56,101 nucleotides of DNA from CAYYAQ01 sp964469555. GTDB lineage: Bacteria > Planctomycetota > UBA1135 > UBA2386. Below are positions 35,602 to 43,679 of the stretch, one piece after another (positions within the stretch are counted from its first letter, which is position 1; the number at the start of each line of letters is the position of its first letter). The notes beneath the pieces were generated by a model. That model did no database searches and had not been told where the DNA came from. It saw nothing but the letters and a program-made list of their open reading frames with translations. The stretch is taken from the NCBI GenBank assembly GCA_964469555.1, contig CAYYAQ010000013.1, positions 1-56,101 on the forward strand, given 5' to 3'. Made by a program: the position numbers and the translations under genes.

Positions 35602-37485
35602 TCAGTCAGGTTGCGCGACGGGCAGAACGAGCAGAAAAACCGTCCGCGGGGGGGCAGAGCTTTCCAATTCGATGTCCCCTCCGTGGGCCTCCAAGATCCG
35701 CCTGCAGATCGCCAGACCGAGCCCCGATCCGGACGTCTTCGTCGTAAAGTAGGGGTCGAATAGCCTCTCCCGCATCTCTTCCGGAACGCCGGCCCCGTCA
35801 TCCTCGACGCGGAATTCGACGCACGGAGTCCCTGTCGACTCGGACAGTGAGGAACGAACGCGGATGGTTCCCGCGTCCCCACACGCCTGCATCGAGTTGT
35901 GGATGAGGTTCAGGAACACGCGCCGCATCTCGAGCACATCGACAGCGACAAGCGCCTCGTCGGTCGCAGCCTCGAACTTCAATTCTACGATCGACTCTTC
36001 GGCCATGCTCAACAGGAGTTCCTCGACCCCACCGAGGAGGTCGTCCGCGGCCATCACCTTTACGTCCCGCGACGGCGATCCCGCGAACTGGCGGAAATCG
36101 GAAGCGATCCGATCGAGCGCGTCGGTCTGCTGCAAGACGTTCCGCGCCAGGCGTTCGGACAGGTCCTTCCACCTCGGGTCGTCTTCGCGACGGGCACGGA
36201 GCAACAACTGCGCACCCATCCGCATCGGCGTCAACGGATTCTTGATCTCGTGGCTGACCTGCCGCGCCATCTCAGCCCACGCTGCGTGCCGTTCCGCAAC
36301 GCGCAGTTGTTCACGACTCGTCGAGAGATCCTCGGCCATGGTGTTGAACGCACGACCGAGATCGGCGAGCTCGTCCCCACCGCCGACCTGGACGCGTGCA
36401 TCCAGATTCCCGTGCGCCACCTTGCGCGTCGCCTCCGCCAGACGACGCACCGGTCGAACGATCGCCTGGGACGAGACAACGGCCAGACCGATCATCAGCA
36501 ACGCGATCAACGGAATGACTAGCAGAAGGAAGTGATCGAAGTCGCGGCTGACCTCGAAGAGTTCCCGGGTCGGGAGCCGCAGCCCGACTCGCCAATCGAA
36601 ACCGTCTCCCTTCATGTGCGGCTTGGTCGAGGCGAAACCAAAGCCGAACTCTTCGCCTGAGCCATCGGCGAAAACCGCGTGGCCGGTCGAGCGGTCCCCG
36701 AATTCGTCGCTCAGACTCGCTGGCGTCAGCCGTTCGCCGTAGCGCGCTCGGTTGGAGTGCGCCAACACCAGTCCGGTGGTGTCGGACAAGGACACGTCGG
36801 CGGTCGCAAAGCCTGCGCTCTCCTCGCCGCGGAGGAACTGCGTCGTCTCGTCGATCACTACCTGCACTTCATCCCACTGGAGCAAGATGTAGAGCGCACC
36901 GAACCCCCGTTTCGTCTGCACCTGGAACGCCACGCCGAGACTGTGATCCGTCGGATCCTTCGACCGCCCTTTTGGATCGGGATTGCGATGTAGGAACGGT
37001 GAGATGTGCCGTGGCTCCCAGCACTGACTCCGGCGCGTGTTGATCTGCTGGAACCAGGAGAACTGCTCCACCGAGTCCGGCTGCAGGAGCTCGAGCTCGT
37101 CTCTCCGCTCCGCGTCGAGCCGAGGGTTGCGCGTGACCTGCATGACCTTCCCCGTCTCGTCGGCGAGGATGATCATGTCGAAGTCCGGATTGACCGCGTA
37201 CAGGCTGAGCACGTTCTCCTCGAATGCGGCCATGCCGCCATCCGTCCGCAGATAGGACTCTGCGTCCTCCGCCAGCATCCATCCCACTCGATGGGCGTTC
37301 GCCAAGTGCATGGCGATCTTCCGCGCGGCGTCATCGGCCCACCGCGGAAGGTACACTCGCAGCACCTGCTGCTCCTCGCGATTCCGCACCTCACTCCTCA
37401 CGTAGAGACCAAAGCCCAGGAACGGCACTGCTGTGCAGAAGAGCAGAGCGAGCAGAAAGCGGGTGGTCAGCGAATTGACACGCAC
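35602..37485 (-). CDS. NtrY-like transmembrane sensor histidine kinase
   Basis: 627 residues. N-terminal membrane helix, a periplasmic sensor part of about 280 residues (dCACHE-like), a second helix (FDHFLLLVIPLIALLMIGLAVV), a HAMP linker (RPVRRLAEATRKVAHGNLDARVQVG), then HisKA with phospho-acceptor H412 in VSHEIKNPLTPM, and HATPase_c with N-box FLNLIHNSMQAC, G1 VEDDGAGVP, F-box DPYFTTK and G2 GSGLGLAI. HEIKNPLTP is typical of the NtrY/AtoS group. No response regulator lies within the window, so it is an orphan here. It sits between the TPR lipoprotein and the giant modular protein, and may sense envelope state; that is inference. Confidence 0.92.
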   Translation of the reverse strand: MRVNSLTTRFLLALLFCTAVPFLGFGLYVRSEVRNREEQQVLRVYLPRWADDAARKIAMHLANAHRVGWMLAEDAESYLRTDGGMAAFEENVLSLYAVNPDFDMIILADETGKVMQVTRNPRLDAERRDELELLQPDSVEQFSWFQQINTRRSQCWEPRHISPFLHRNPDPKGRSKDPTDHSLGVAFQVQTKRGFGALYILLQWDEVQVVIDETTQFLRGEESAGFATADVSLSDTTGLVLAHSNRARYGERLTPASLSDEFGDRSTGHAVFADGSGEEFGFGFASTKPHMKGDGFDWRVGLRLPTRELFEVSRDFDHFLLLVIPLIALLMIGLAVVSSQAIVRPVRRLAEATRKVAHGNLDARVQVGGGDELADLGRAFNTMAEDLSTSREQLRVAERHAAWAEMARQVSHEIKNPLTPMRMGAQLLLRARREDDPRWKDLSERLARNVLQQTDALDRIASDFRQFAGSPSRDVKVMAADDLLGGVEELLLSMAEESIVELKFEAATDEALVAVDVLEMRRVFLNLIHNSMQACGDAGTIRVRSSLSESTGTPCVEFRVEDDGAGVPEEMRERLFDPYFTTKTSGSGLGLAICRRILEAHGGDIELESSAPPRTVFLLVLPVAQPD

Positions 37486-37524
37486 GACACCAGGGAGTTT
37501 AGCAACCCCCGTGCCGATCCCGGC

Positions 37525-38790
37525 TCAGGATCCTGACGTGCCAGCGCGGGTCTTGAGCTCCTTGATGTGGGGCTCGAGGTTCTTGTACCCGGGGTAGACG
37601 AGAACCGCTTCCTCGAAGAACTCGATCGCTTCCTTGAGCTTGCCGGCCTTCTCCGCGGCGATGCCGGACATCCACGAGTCCAAGGCTTCCTTGATGAGCC
37701 CTTCGAGACCCGAGATCCGCGCCTTCANNNNNNNNNNGAATCCCTGCGACAGCCACGCCTTGTCGATCTCCTTGAAGACCTCGAGAGCCGCCTCGTAGTC
37801 GTGTTCGAGTTCCAGGTCCTTTGCCCCCTGATAGACCTCGTTGTAGCGGAGCCGCTTGGTGTCCAGCATGAGCCCGCTCACGGTCGCCTTCTCGGACCGG
37901 CTCTTCTCGAACGCCTCCGCCAGCTTCTTCTCCGCATCGTCGAATTCCTTCTTGCGAGTCAGCATCTCGGCCTCCCGACACAGGCCGCGGACCTCGACCT
38001 CGGTCTTCATGGCCTCGATTCGCGCGTCGAGTCCCTCTGTATCGGGCAGTTCGAGCTTCACTTGCCGATAGTCCTGGAGCGCAGCGGCGTAGAACCCCTT
38101 GCTTTCCATTTCCTTCGCCTTGTCGAGAAGAACCGCGGCGAGCCGCTTGCCAGTGACGGAGTGGAGCTTCTTCGCCTTCTCGTTCGACTCGTCCATCTCC
38201 TCGGCGATGCCGCTGTGATAGTGGCCCTGTCGGAACTTCTGCTCGCCGCGGGCGCGGGAACCGAGGAGGTAGTGTTCTCCAGATTTGTCAGCCCGGGCCC
38301 GGTACCGCTCGTTGACCATCTTGATACCCGCGATTGCAGCAGGCAGCTCAGGCACGTGAGACAGCGCCTTGTTGTAGAGCTTCAACGCCCCCTGGAGATT
38401 GTCCTCGTGACGGAGCGTGGCCGCCAGCCGCATGGCCTCGTTGGCGAGCTTCATGCGGGCGCGCGTGATCCAGAGCTTGGCGAGCCGGTGCCCAGGATCG
38501 AGAGCCAGAGCCTTCTGGAACTCGGCGATCGCGTCCTTTTCCCGCTCGTGGAAGACCAGCTGCTGGCCACGGTCCAGCAGGTAGTCCAGCCGTCGGTCCC
38601 AGAATGCCCGTTCCAATTCCGGGTCGTCAGGGTTCCGGTCGTAGGCGAGGGCCACGACCCAATAAGCCTGGTGGAAGTTGTGACGATCCGCCAAGACCTG
38701 GCTCCGATCCAGGATGTCGCTAGTGCCGTGGCACGCGGTCAGCCCGGAGAAGACGATGCATCCCACTATCCAATAGGTCTTTAGATTCAT
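37525..38790 (-). CDS. TPR-containing lipoprotein (10-N gap inside)
   Basis: 421 codons including the 10-N gap. The N-terminus MNLKTYWIVGCIVFSGLTACHG has a lipobox (LTAC). Alpha-helical TPR-like repeats span the rest: QQLVFHEREKDAIAEFQKALALDPGHRLA, NLQGALKLYNKALSHVPELPAAI, AALQDYRQVKLELPD and KLKEAIEFFEEAVLVYPGYKNL. The frame is kept across the Ns, with the second part in register, although 10 bases is not a multiple of three plus the split codons match a plausible 4-codon filler. Probably a periplasm-facing scaffold. Precedes the sensor kinase by 39 bases on the same strand. Confidence 0.8.
   Translation of the reverse strand: MNLKTYWIVGCIVFSGLTACHGTSDILDRSQVLADRHNFHQAYWVVALAYDRNPDDPELERAFWDRRLDYLLDRGQQLVFHEREKDAIAEFQKALALDPGHRLAKLWITRARMKLANEAMRLAATLRHEDNLQGALKLYNKALSHVPELPAAIAGIKMVNERYRARADKSGEHYLLGSRARGEQKFRQGHYHSGIAEEMDESNEKAKKLHSVTGKRLAAVLLDKAKEMESKGFYAAALQDYRQVKLELPDTEGLDARIEAMKTEVEVRGLCREAEMLTRKKEFDDAEKKLAEAFEKSRSEKATVSGLMLDTKRLRYNEVYQGAKDLELEHDYEAALEVFKEIDKAWLSQGFXXXXKARISGLEGLIKEALDSWMSGIAAEKAGKLKEAIEFFEEAVLVYPGYKNLEPHIKELKTRAGTSGS
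37728..37737. other. Small assembly gap of 10 N
   Basis: Ten unknown bases inside the TPR lipoprotein; both sides continue the same reading frame. Confidence 0.98.
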
Positions 38791-38890
38791 TGTACCTGAG
38801 CGTTATGATCGACCGTGGTCACCAGGTCGGGGGACCGGGCTTCAGATGATGCGGGTTGGACTAACGAGAGCCAAGGATCTTCCCGGGCGT

Positions 38891-38932
38891 CCGGGGTTCT
38901 CCGGGGTTCTCCGGGGTCCAGATTCCCCGGAG
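38891..38932 (-). terminator. Tandem 10-base repeat forming a hairpin after the GT2 gene
   Basis: CCGGGGTTCT occurs twice, then CCGGGGTCCA; the last copy pairs with CCCCGGAG (CTCCGGGG 38909-38916 with 38925-38932, 8-base loop) in a perfect 8-bp stem. It lies 17-60 bases past the stop of the minus-strand GT2 and before the TPR lipoprotein, where a terminator or mRNA-stabilising hairpin would sit. No T-run, so confidence is modest. Confidence 0.4.
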
Positions 38933-38949
38933 ATTCGCTGCTGATCGGT

Positions 38950-39999
38950 CTAGACGACCTGTGCCCGGCGGCGTATGAGCCGCAGCAGAGGTCCTGGGGT
39001 GAGCACGAAGACGAGTGCTTTCAGGTAGTGGAGGTCCAGCGGACGGACCCTGGCGCACGCCAGGGCGGTGCGCAGCGCTTCCCGGAACTGGCCCAGCCGG
39101 CGCAGATGCAGCGCGCTCTCGATGAAGTGCGCTGCGAGGTTGTTGTCCGGATCCCGTTCGGAATCCGGGCTGGTCGGGTACCTGAGCAGGGCCTCCGGCC
39201 AGTCCTTCTTCTCCAGGCCGCGACGGGCGCACGCGCGGGCAAGGATCGCGCGGACGAGTTCGACGCGTCGGATCGGATCACAGCGGCTGTGCGACGTGCT
39301 CTCGATTCGATAAGAGTAGAGGCACTCGCCAACGGTCATCATCGGGAGCCGCTCGCCGACCTTCAGGATGTAGTCGAACCCCTGGCCGATCACGAAGGCC
39401 TCCTCGTACCGAATGTCCTTCACGAGAGAGACGCGGAACATCGTCGTCGGGTCATGCCCCGGCATGCGGAACGCGTCGATGATGGCTTTACACTCTTTGA
39501 TGGACCTCGACGGGGAGAGTGGCGCGACCCGCCGACCGTGCATGATCAGGTCAAACCCACAGAACACGCAGGCGACGTCTGGATTCTCCATCATCGCCTG
39601 CAGCTGCACCTCGATTCTCCGCGCCGCGCTGATGTCGTCCGCGTCTTGAATCACGTAGAACTCGCCCCGAGCCATCGACAGCGCGAGGTTCATCGCAGCT
39701 GCCTTGCCGGCGTGCTCTTGCCGAACAATGCGGACCCGATCGTCCTCGATGTCAGCGATCGCATCGAGGCCGCCAATCGGATTGCCGTCGTCGATCACGA
39801 TGATCTCGAGGTTCTGGTGCGTCTGATCCAGCACACTCTGCAACGCCATGCGCAGGAGAGAACCGGCGGCGTAGACGGACATCACCACGGTGACGAGCGG
39901 GCCTTCTAGGCCTCGCTCCGCGACGGACGCACGTGCGCTCTGGGTGGTTTGGAAGCTGATGAGTCTTACTCCTCCTGGTCCTGGCGATGCGCCGAACAA
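38950..39999 (-). CDS. Glycosyltransferase family 2
   Basis: About 349 residues. GT-A domain: VTVVMSVYAAGSLLRMALQSVLDQTHQNLEIIVIDDG, EHAGKAAAMNLALSMARGEFYVIQDADDIS (the D-x-D-like motif D-A-D-D) and VACVFCGFDLI, followed by GHDPTTMFRVSLV and a helical C-terminus. Typical of enzymes adding sugars to cell-surface glycans. The start is odd: TTG at 39999 is the only NTG before the conserved first strand, and an AGGAGG Shine-Dalgarno lies downstream of it (see findings). Confidence 0.85.
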   Translation of the reverse strand: MFGASPGPGGVRLISFQTTQSARASVAERGLEGPLVTVVMSVYAAGSLLRMALQSVLDQTHQNLEIIVIDDGNPIGGLDAIADIEDDRVRIVRQEHAGKAAAMNLALSMARGEFYVIQDADDISAARRIEVQLQAMMENPDVACVFCGFDLIMHGRRVAPLSPSRSIKECKAIIDAFRMPGHDPTTMFRVSLVKDIRYEEAFVIGQGFDYILKVGERLPMMTVGECLYSYRIESTSHSRCDPIRRVELVRAILARACARRGLEKKDWPEALLRYPTSPDSERDPDNNLAAHFIESALHLRRLGQFREALRTALACARVRPLDLHYLKALVFVLTPGPLLRLIRRRAQVV

Positions 40000-40174
40000 G
40001 TATACCTCAATCCGCTAGGGCGAAGTAGTTCGCACGGCGAACAGCCGGCACCACCGACGTGTCCGGACGATGAACACGAAGTCGACGCGTCCTTACTGCC
40101 TCGGTTTCCGGGACATGCTCGCAGCAGCGGTGTAGTCTTCTCGGATCGACCAACATCCGAATACGCCCCCTCGC

Positions 40175-40471
40175 ATGACCGCAATCTCGAAGAGCACCCG
40201 AGTCCAGGCAACCAACCGTCAGATGTCGGCCGATCTCGCCGGTGAGACCGTCCTCTTGAACTACGAAGACGGCGTCTACTACAGCCTGAACGAGATCGGC
40301 GCGCGGATCTGGAGCCTGATCCAGGACCCGAAGCCCGTGCGGGACGTGTTGGACACGCTTCTCGACGAGTACGACACCGAGCCCGAACGCTGCGAGTCCG
40401 ACCTGTTCGAATTGCTCGAGGAGATGACTGGCCTCGGATTGGTCGAAATCCGGAATGGGACGAATCCGTAG
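40175..40471 (+). CDS. PqqD-family RiPP recognition element (lasso B1-like)
   Basis: 98 residues. PqqD-like winged helix that binds leader peptides: MSADLAGETVLLNYEDGVYYSLNEIGARIWSLI followed by a helical part (VRDVLDTLLDEYD) and FELLEEMTGLGLVEI. The VLLN(Y)xxGxYYxLNxxGxxIW pattern is the family signature. In lasso-type loci this domain (B1) presents the precursor to the B2 protease. It overlaps the B2 gene by 17 bases, so the two are made together. The matching leaders are the two minus-strand peptides at 42192 and 45656. Confidence 0.92.
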   Translation: MTAISKSTRVQATNRQMSADLAGETVLLNYEDGVYYSLNEIGARIWSLIQDPKPVRDVLDTLLDEYDTEPERCESDLFELLEEMTGLGLVEIRNGTNP

Positions 40472-40880
40472 ATTCCTGGCCTGGCCGTTCGCGGAGAAAT
40501 GGTTGCTCTTCAAGGCCTGGAGCCTCGTCCTCGCCGTCCGCATCGCGATCTGGACGTTGCGATTCAAGCGAACGCGCAGCCTGCTGGACCGATTCAACCA
40601 CGCCCCCCCCGATCGTCGCGCTCGTGAACGACCGACCGCTGCGCGCATCGCCCACATCGTCGAGATCGCCAGCCGTTTCGTCCCCGCCGGCAGCCACTGC
40701 CTGACGAAGGCGCTCGCCGCCCAGAGCCTGCTCATCCGACGCGGCTACGAGGTGCAGGTGACGATCGGCGTCGCCAAGGGCGACGACAACCAGCTGATAG
40801 CCCACGCGTGGGTTCGTTGCGACGGGAACATCCTCGTCGGCGACGACATCGAGCTCGGTCGCTACACGGAACTGAGCTAG
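40455..40880 (+). CDS. Lasso-peptide-type leader protease (B2, transglutaminase-like)
   Basis: 141 residues, normal for stand-alone B2. Transglutaminase-fold cysteine protease: catalytic Cys C82 in GSHCLTKALAAQSLLIRRGY, His H117 in LIAHAWV and an Asp in ILVGDDIE (D130 or D131). A hydrophobic N-terminal helix (LLFKAWSLVLAVRIAIW) is also typical. It cleaves the leader after the conserved Thr region once the B1 protein has bound it. The stop overlaps the convergent nucleotidyltransferase by 4 bases. Confidence 0.92.
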   Translation: MGRIRRFLAWPFAEKWLLFKAWSLVLAVRIAIWTLRFKRTRSLLDRFNHAPPDRRARERPTAARIAHIVEIASRFVPAGSHCLTKALAAQSLLIRRGYEVQVTIGVAKGDDNQLIAHAWVRCDGNILVGDDIELGRYTELS

Positions 40881-42073
40881 TCCGACCCGGAATCCGGAGA
40901 TTCGATTCGGCTGCGTTTTCGCGACACCACCTTCCAACCCAGTCGGAACGGTCGGAGCGCGTAGTAGAGGAAACCCAGTCCAGTAGGCAGCCGGACCATC
41001 GCACGGTCCTTCTCGTTCGGGACGAACACCTTCTTGAAACGTCGGACGCACTGGTGCCACAGGTAGCGGATCGCGTCCCCCGTGCGCTCTCTCCCTTTCG
41101 CGTGGAACCACTCCCCACGCCAACCTTCGAGTGCGCCACGTCCGTCGAAGATTCGCTCCCAAACGCGCTGCTTCAACGCAACCGCCTTGGCATCGACCGC
41201 ACACTGTGTCGCCAATCCTGCCGGTAGCACCTCATCATCTAATTCGTGCACAAGCAACAGCGACAACGAGAGGATCCGGTGCACGTGAAGCGACCGCGCC
41301 GATGCCACAATCGAGTCCCAGTCGAGTTCGGGATGCACGCGGATCCACTCGCACAAATCGCAGACCCACTTCAGCCGCGAGTACCCGTGCTTGAAGCCGT
41401 GCGCCGCGAGCACGAGGACCGAGTCCTCCGGCCCGAGGGTCCGGATCTCCGCGCCGGCGAGTTGGAGCGTCTGGACGTTGGCCCAGAGGGTGGGCAAGTC
41501 CGGTTCATACCGAAAAAACGGGTCTGCTAGCTTCCAGTGCAGATCGACCTTGTTCGGGGCCGTGTCGTGCACGAATCCGAGCCAGTACGACGTGCGCAGA
41601 TGCAACTCCTCGCCCTCGGGCGACAACGTCGAGCTGTAGCCATTCGCGAGTAGGAGTGCGCGAGCCTTGCGCGCATCCCTCTCGTGGATGAGCACATCGA
41701 TGTCGAAGAACTTCCGCAGGGCGAGATTGCGAAACGCGTGGGCGGCGAGCACAGGGCCCTTGAAGTGAACCGTCGACACACCCTGCTCCGCGAACAACCG
41801 ATCGATGCGGATCAGCTCGGAGAACTTCAGGAGGTTCGCCGTGGCGTTCCCCTTCATCCACTCGCGGACCCGCTCGAGGATCGGCGCAGGCACTCCCTCG
41901 AGCACTGCGAGGTTCGAACCCAGCAGCGGCAGCACGCCGTGGAACGCCGCGAGACCGAGAGCATCCTCCCAGTCGAACCCGTCCGCGCCCAGCAGCGCTT
42001 CCATGCGGGCGCGGTCAGCGGGTCGGAGCTGTGCTCTTCCCCCCAGATACAAGAATTCCGCCTCGCATCTCAT
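40877..42073 (-). CDS. Nucleotidyltransferase-fold protein of lasso loci (PF14907 type)
   Basis: 398 residues. The N-terminal part matches the uncharacterised nucleotidyltransferase family PF14907: HGVLPLLGSNL, GVSTVHFKGPVLAAHAF and the metal-binding FFDIDVLI (D124-x-D126), followed by LHWKLADPFFRYEPDLP and LVLAAHGFKHGYSRLKWVCDL. Such genes are frequent in Bacillus and proteobacterial lasso clusters that also encode an HPr-kinase-like protein, where they are proposed to decorate the phosphorylated C-terminus; the chemistry is not settled. It is 118 bases downstream of precursor A1 on the same strand and probably co-transcribed. Confidence 0.85.
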   Translation of the reverse strand: MRCEAEFLYLGGRAQLRPADRARMEALLGADGFDWEDALGLAAFHGVLPLLGSNLAVLEGVPAPILERVREWMKGNATANLLKFSELIRIDRLFAEQGVSTVHFKGPVLAAHAFRNLALRKFFDIDVLIHERDARKARALLLANGYSSTLSPEGEELHLRTSYWLGFVHDTAPNKVDLHWKLADPFFRYEPDLPTLWANVQTLQLAGAEIRTLGPEDSVLVLAAHGFKHGYSRLKWVCDLCEWIRVHPELDWDSIVASARSLHVHRILSLSLLLVHELDDEVLPAGLATQCAVDAKAVALKQRVWERIFDGRGALEGWRGEWFHAKGRERTGDAIRYLWHQCVRRFKKVFVPNEKDRAMVRLPTGLGFLYYALRPFRLGWKVVSRKRSRIESPDSGSD

Positions 42074-42191
42074 GATGCGCGCGGAATTGTCTGGAGGGCG
42101 CAGCTAGGAATTCCCACCCACGCAGTTTGCCCGACCCAGGCCTCAGGATCTACGGTATCCGGCGCGGCGAACCGGGCGCAGGTGAACCGGA

Positions 42192-42338
42192 TCAGCTGGC
42201 GTTGCGGATCGCGTTGCCGTTGAACAGGAAGCCGTCGGTGGGACCCAGCTGCTTGTTCTGCTCGAGGGTGATCTTCTCAACGGCGCCGCACGGCTGCACC
42301 GCAGGTTTGGTGTAGGGCTTCTTGATGTTGTCGTTCAT
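42192..42338 (-). CDS. Lasso-like RiPP precursor peptide A1
   Basis: 48 residues, below usual gene-calling size. Leader: KKPYTKP at 6-12, then G18, VEKITL at 20-25. It fits the lasso leader rule Y-x2-P-x-L/V-x3-G-x-F/V-x3-T exactly (Y9, P12, V14, G18, V20, T24). The C-terminal part is EQNKQL, then GPTDGFLFNGN at 32-42 and ends IRNAS. It is homologous to A2 (45656-45799). No Asp or Glu occurs 7-9 residues after Gly32 (N40 is there instead), so a normal lasso ring is not obvious. Ends in Ser48, a candidate for the kinase. Repeats lie directly upstream. Confidence 0.82.
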   Translation of the reverse strand: MNDNIKKPYTKPAVQPCGAVEKITLEQNKQLGPTDGFLFNGNAIRNAS

Positions 42339-42683
42339 GGCTGTCCGCCGTCTTTTTGGAGTTAGATGACCGCCTGAGGGTAGCAGTCACTTCCGTCTTT
42401 TGGAGTCAGATAACGCCTTTTTGGAGTCAGATAACAGCGACAGGGTAGCAGTCACTTCCACCCGTCGGGGGAAAAAATATGGGCGAGCCCCGGCTGGGGG
42501 GTTCCAACAGCCCACTGGCAACGGAGGATCGCTAAAAAAAGACAGCTTCTTGCGGTCGATGAACACTGCTGCGGAGGCGCCCACCAATGGTTGGCCGGCG
42601 ATCCGTTTCGAGTAGGGTGGTCCGCGTGGGACGGCGGCAGGCGCCCCCGTCCACGGAGCGGCGGTTCGCCACAGGAAGCAACC
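42339..42683. other. Divergent intergenic region between precursor A1 and the ABC exporter
   Basis: 345 bases that must carry promoters for A1 (minus) and the exporter (plus). It contains the two interleaved repeat families listed separately at 42352-42459, an A-run (AAAAAA at 42472 and 42535) and a G/C-rich stretch; no open frame with support was seen. Confidence 0.5.
42352..42459. repeat. Interleaved direct repeats upstream of precursor A1
   Basis: Family A, CTTTTTGGAGTCAGATAAC, occurs three times (42352-42370 with three changes, 42397-42414 one T shorter, 42417-42435). Family B, AGGGTAGCAGTCACTTCC, occurs twice, identical (42377-42394 and 42442-42459). Read on the precursor strand the order is B-A-A-B-A-start codon, the last A only 14 bases from the ATG. 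Irregular spacing argues against CRISPR; regulator sites, a local duplication or a mobile-element scar are possible. Confidence 0.75.
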
Positions 42684-43679
42684 ATGGACGGGATCGAAAT
42701 CCGGGGGCTGGTCAAGGAGTACCCCCGGTCCCGAGATCTGTTGCACCTCCTGCGTCACCCGTTGCGCCACCGCCCCGTCACCGCTCTCGACGGCATCGAC
42801 CTGACCATCCCGCGCGGCGGGATCTACGCGCTGCTCGGCCCGAACGGCGCCGGCAAGACAACTCTTCTCAAGATCCTCGGCGGCTTGCTCCTTCCCAACG
42901 CCGGCACGATCCGCATCGATGGCGACGACCTCACCGGAGACGCGAAGACGATCCGCGAGCGCGTCGGCCTGATCGTGTGCGACGAGCGTTCCTTCTACTG
43001 GCGGCTCACGGCGAAGGAGAACCTCCGGTTCTTCGCGACCCTGTACGGATTTCGGGGCGCGGACCGCGACGCACAGGTGATGCGGTGCCTCACCGACGCG
43101 GGCATAGAGGACCAGGCCGGCACGCAGTTCATGCGGCTGTCGACGGGCATGCGACAGAGGCTCGCCGTGGCCCGCGGACTCTTGCTCGGTCCATCCATCC
43201 TCTTGATGGACGAGGCGACGCGCTCGCTCGACCCGGAGTCCCGCTCGCGAATCCACAGCCTCGTGACCGGTCTGATCGACCGGGATCCCAATCGGATCAT
43301 TCTCTACTCGACCCACGACCTGGCCGAGGCAGAGTTGATCTCCGGCCACGTGATCGTGATCCGTGGCGGCAAGATCGCGACCGAACAACAACTCGGCGCC
43401 AACGAGATGGTCGGTCACACCGGAGGCGGTCGCACGTACCGCATCGTGACGACTCCGGAGATCTCTCCCGAGGATATCGAGGACGTCGCCGGTGCAAGCC
43501 TCGTCCATACCCAGGACGGCAGCGCGACAGTTCGCGTCTCGTCTCTCACCGTCTTCGACGATCTCGTCGGGCATCTCCGGTCTCGGGGACTGCGCCTCGT
43601 CGAAGCGGCGCCAGAACGATCCTCCCTCATGGACCTCTACATGGCGAGCATGGGCGAGCCAAAGCAAGAACAACCGTGA
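42684..43679 (+). CDS. ABC exporter ATPase
   Basis: 331 residues from ATG 42684 with CAGGAAG upstream as Shine-Dalgarno. Walker A GPNGAGKT (52-59), signature LSTGMRQRLAVARGLL, Walker B ILLMDEA followed by the D-loop SLD, and H-loop STHD. The ATP_bind domain is of the NodI/DrrA type used with ABC-2 permeases; about 90 residues after the H-loop form a small extra domain. Overlaps the permease by 4 bases. Position inside the RiPP locus suggests export of the mature peptide or self-immunity. Confidence 0.93.
   Translation: MDGIEIRGLVKEYPRSRDLLHLLRHPLRHRPVTALDGIDLTIPRGGIYALLGPNGAGKTTLLKILGGLLLPNAGTIRIDGDDLTGDAKTIRERVGLIVCDERSFYWRLTAKENLRFFATLYGFRGADRDAQVMRCLTDAGIEDQAGTQFMRLSTGMRQRLAVARGLLLGPSILLMDEATRSLDPESRSRIHSLVTGLIDRDPNRIILYSTHDLAEAELISGHVIVIRGGKIATEQQLGANEMVGHTGGGRTYRIVTTPEISPEDIEDVAGASLVHTQDGSATVRVSSLTVFDDLVGHLRSRGLRLVEAAPERSSLMDLYMASMGEPKQEQP

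Noticed and set aside
37567..38784. A 405-codon plus-strand open frame
   Set aside because: Exact antisense of the TPR lipoprotein, which has a lipobox and helical repeats.
42352..42459. CRISPR array
   Set aside because: Only two and three copies of two different repeats at irregular spacing, no spacer pattern and no cas genes.
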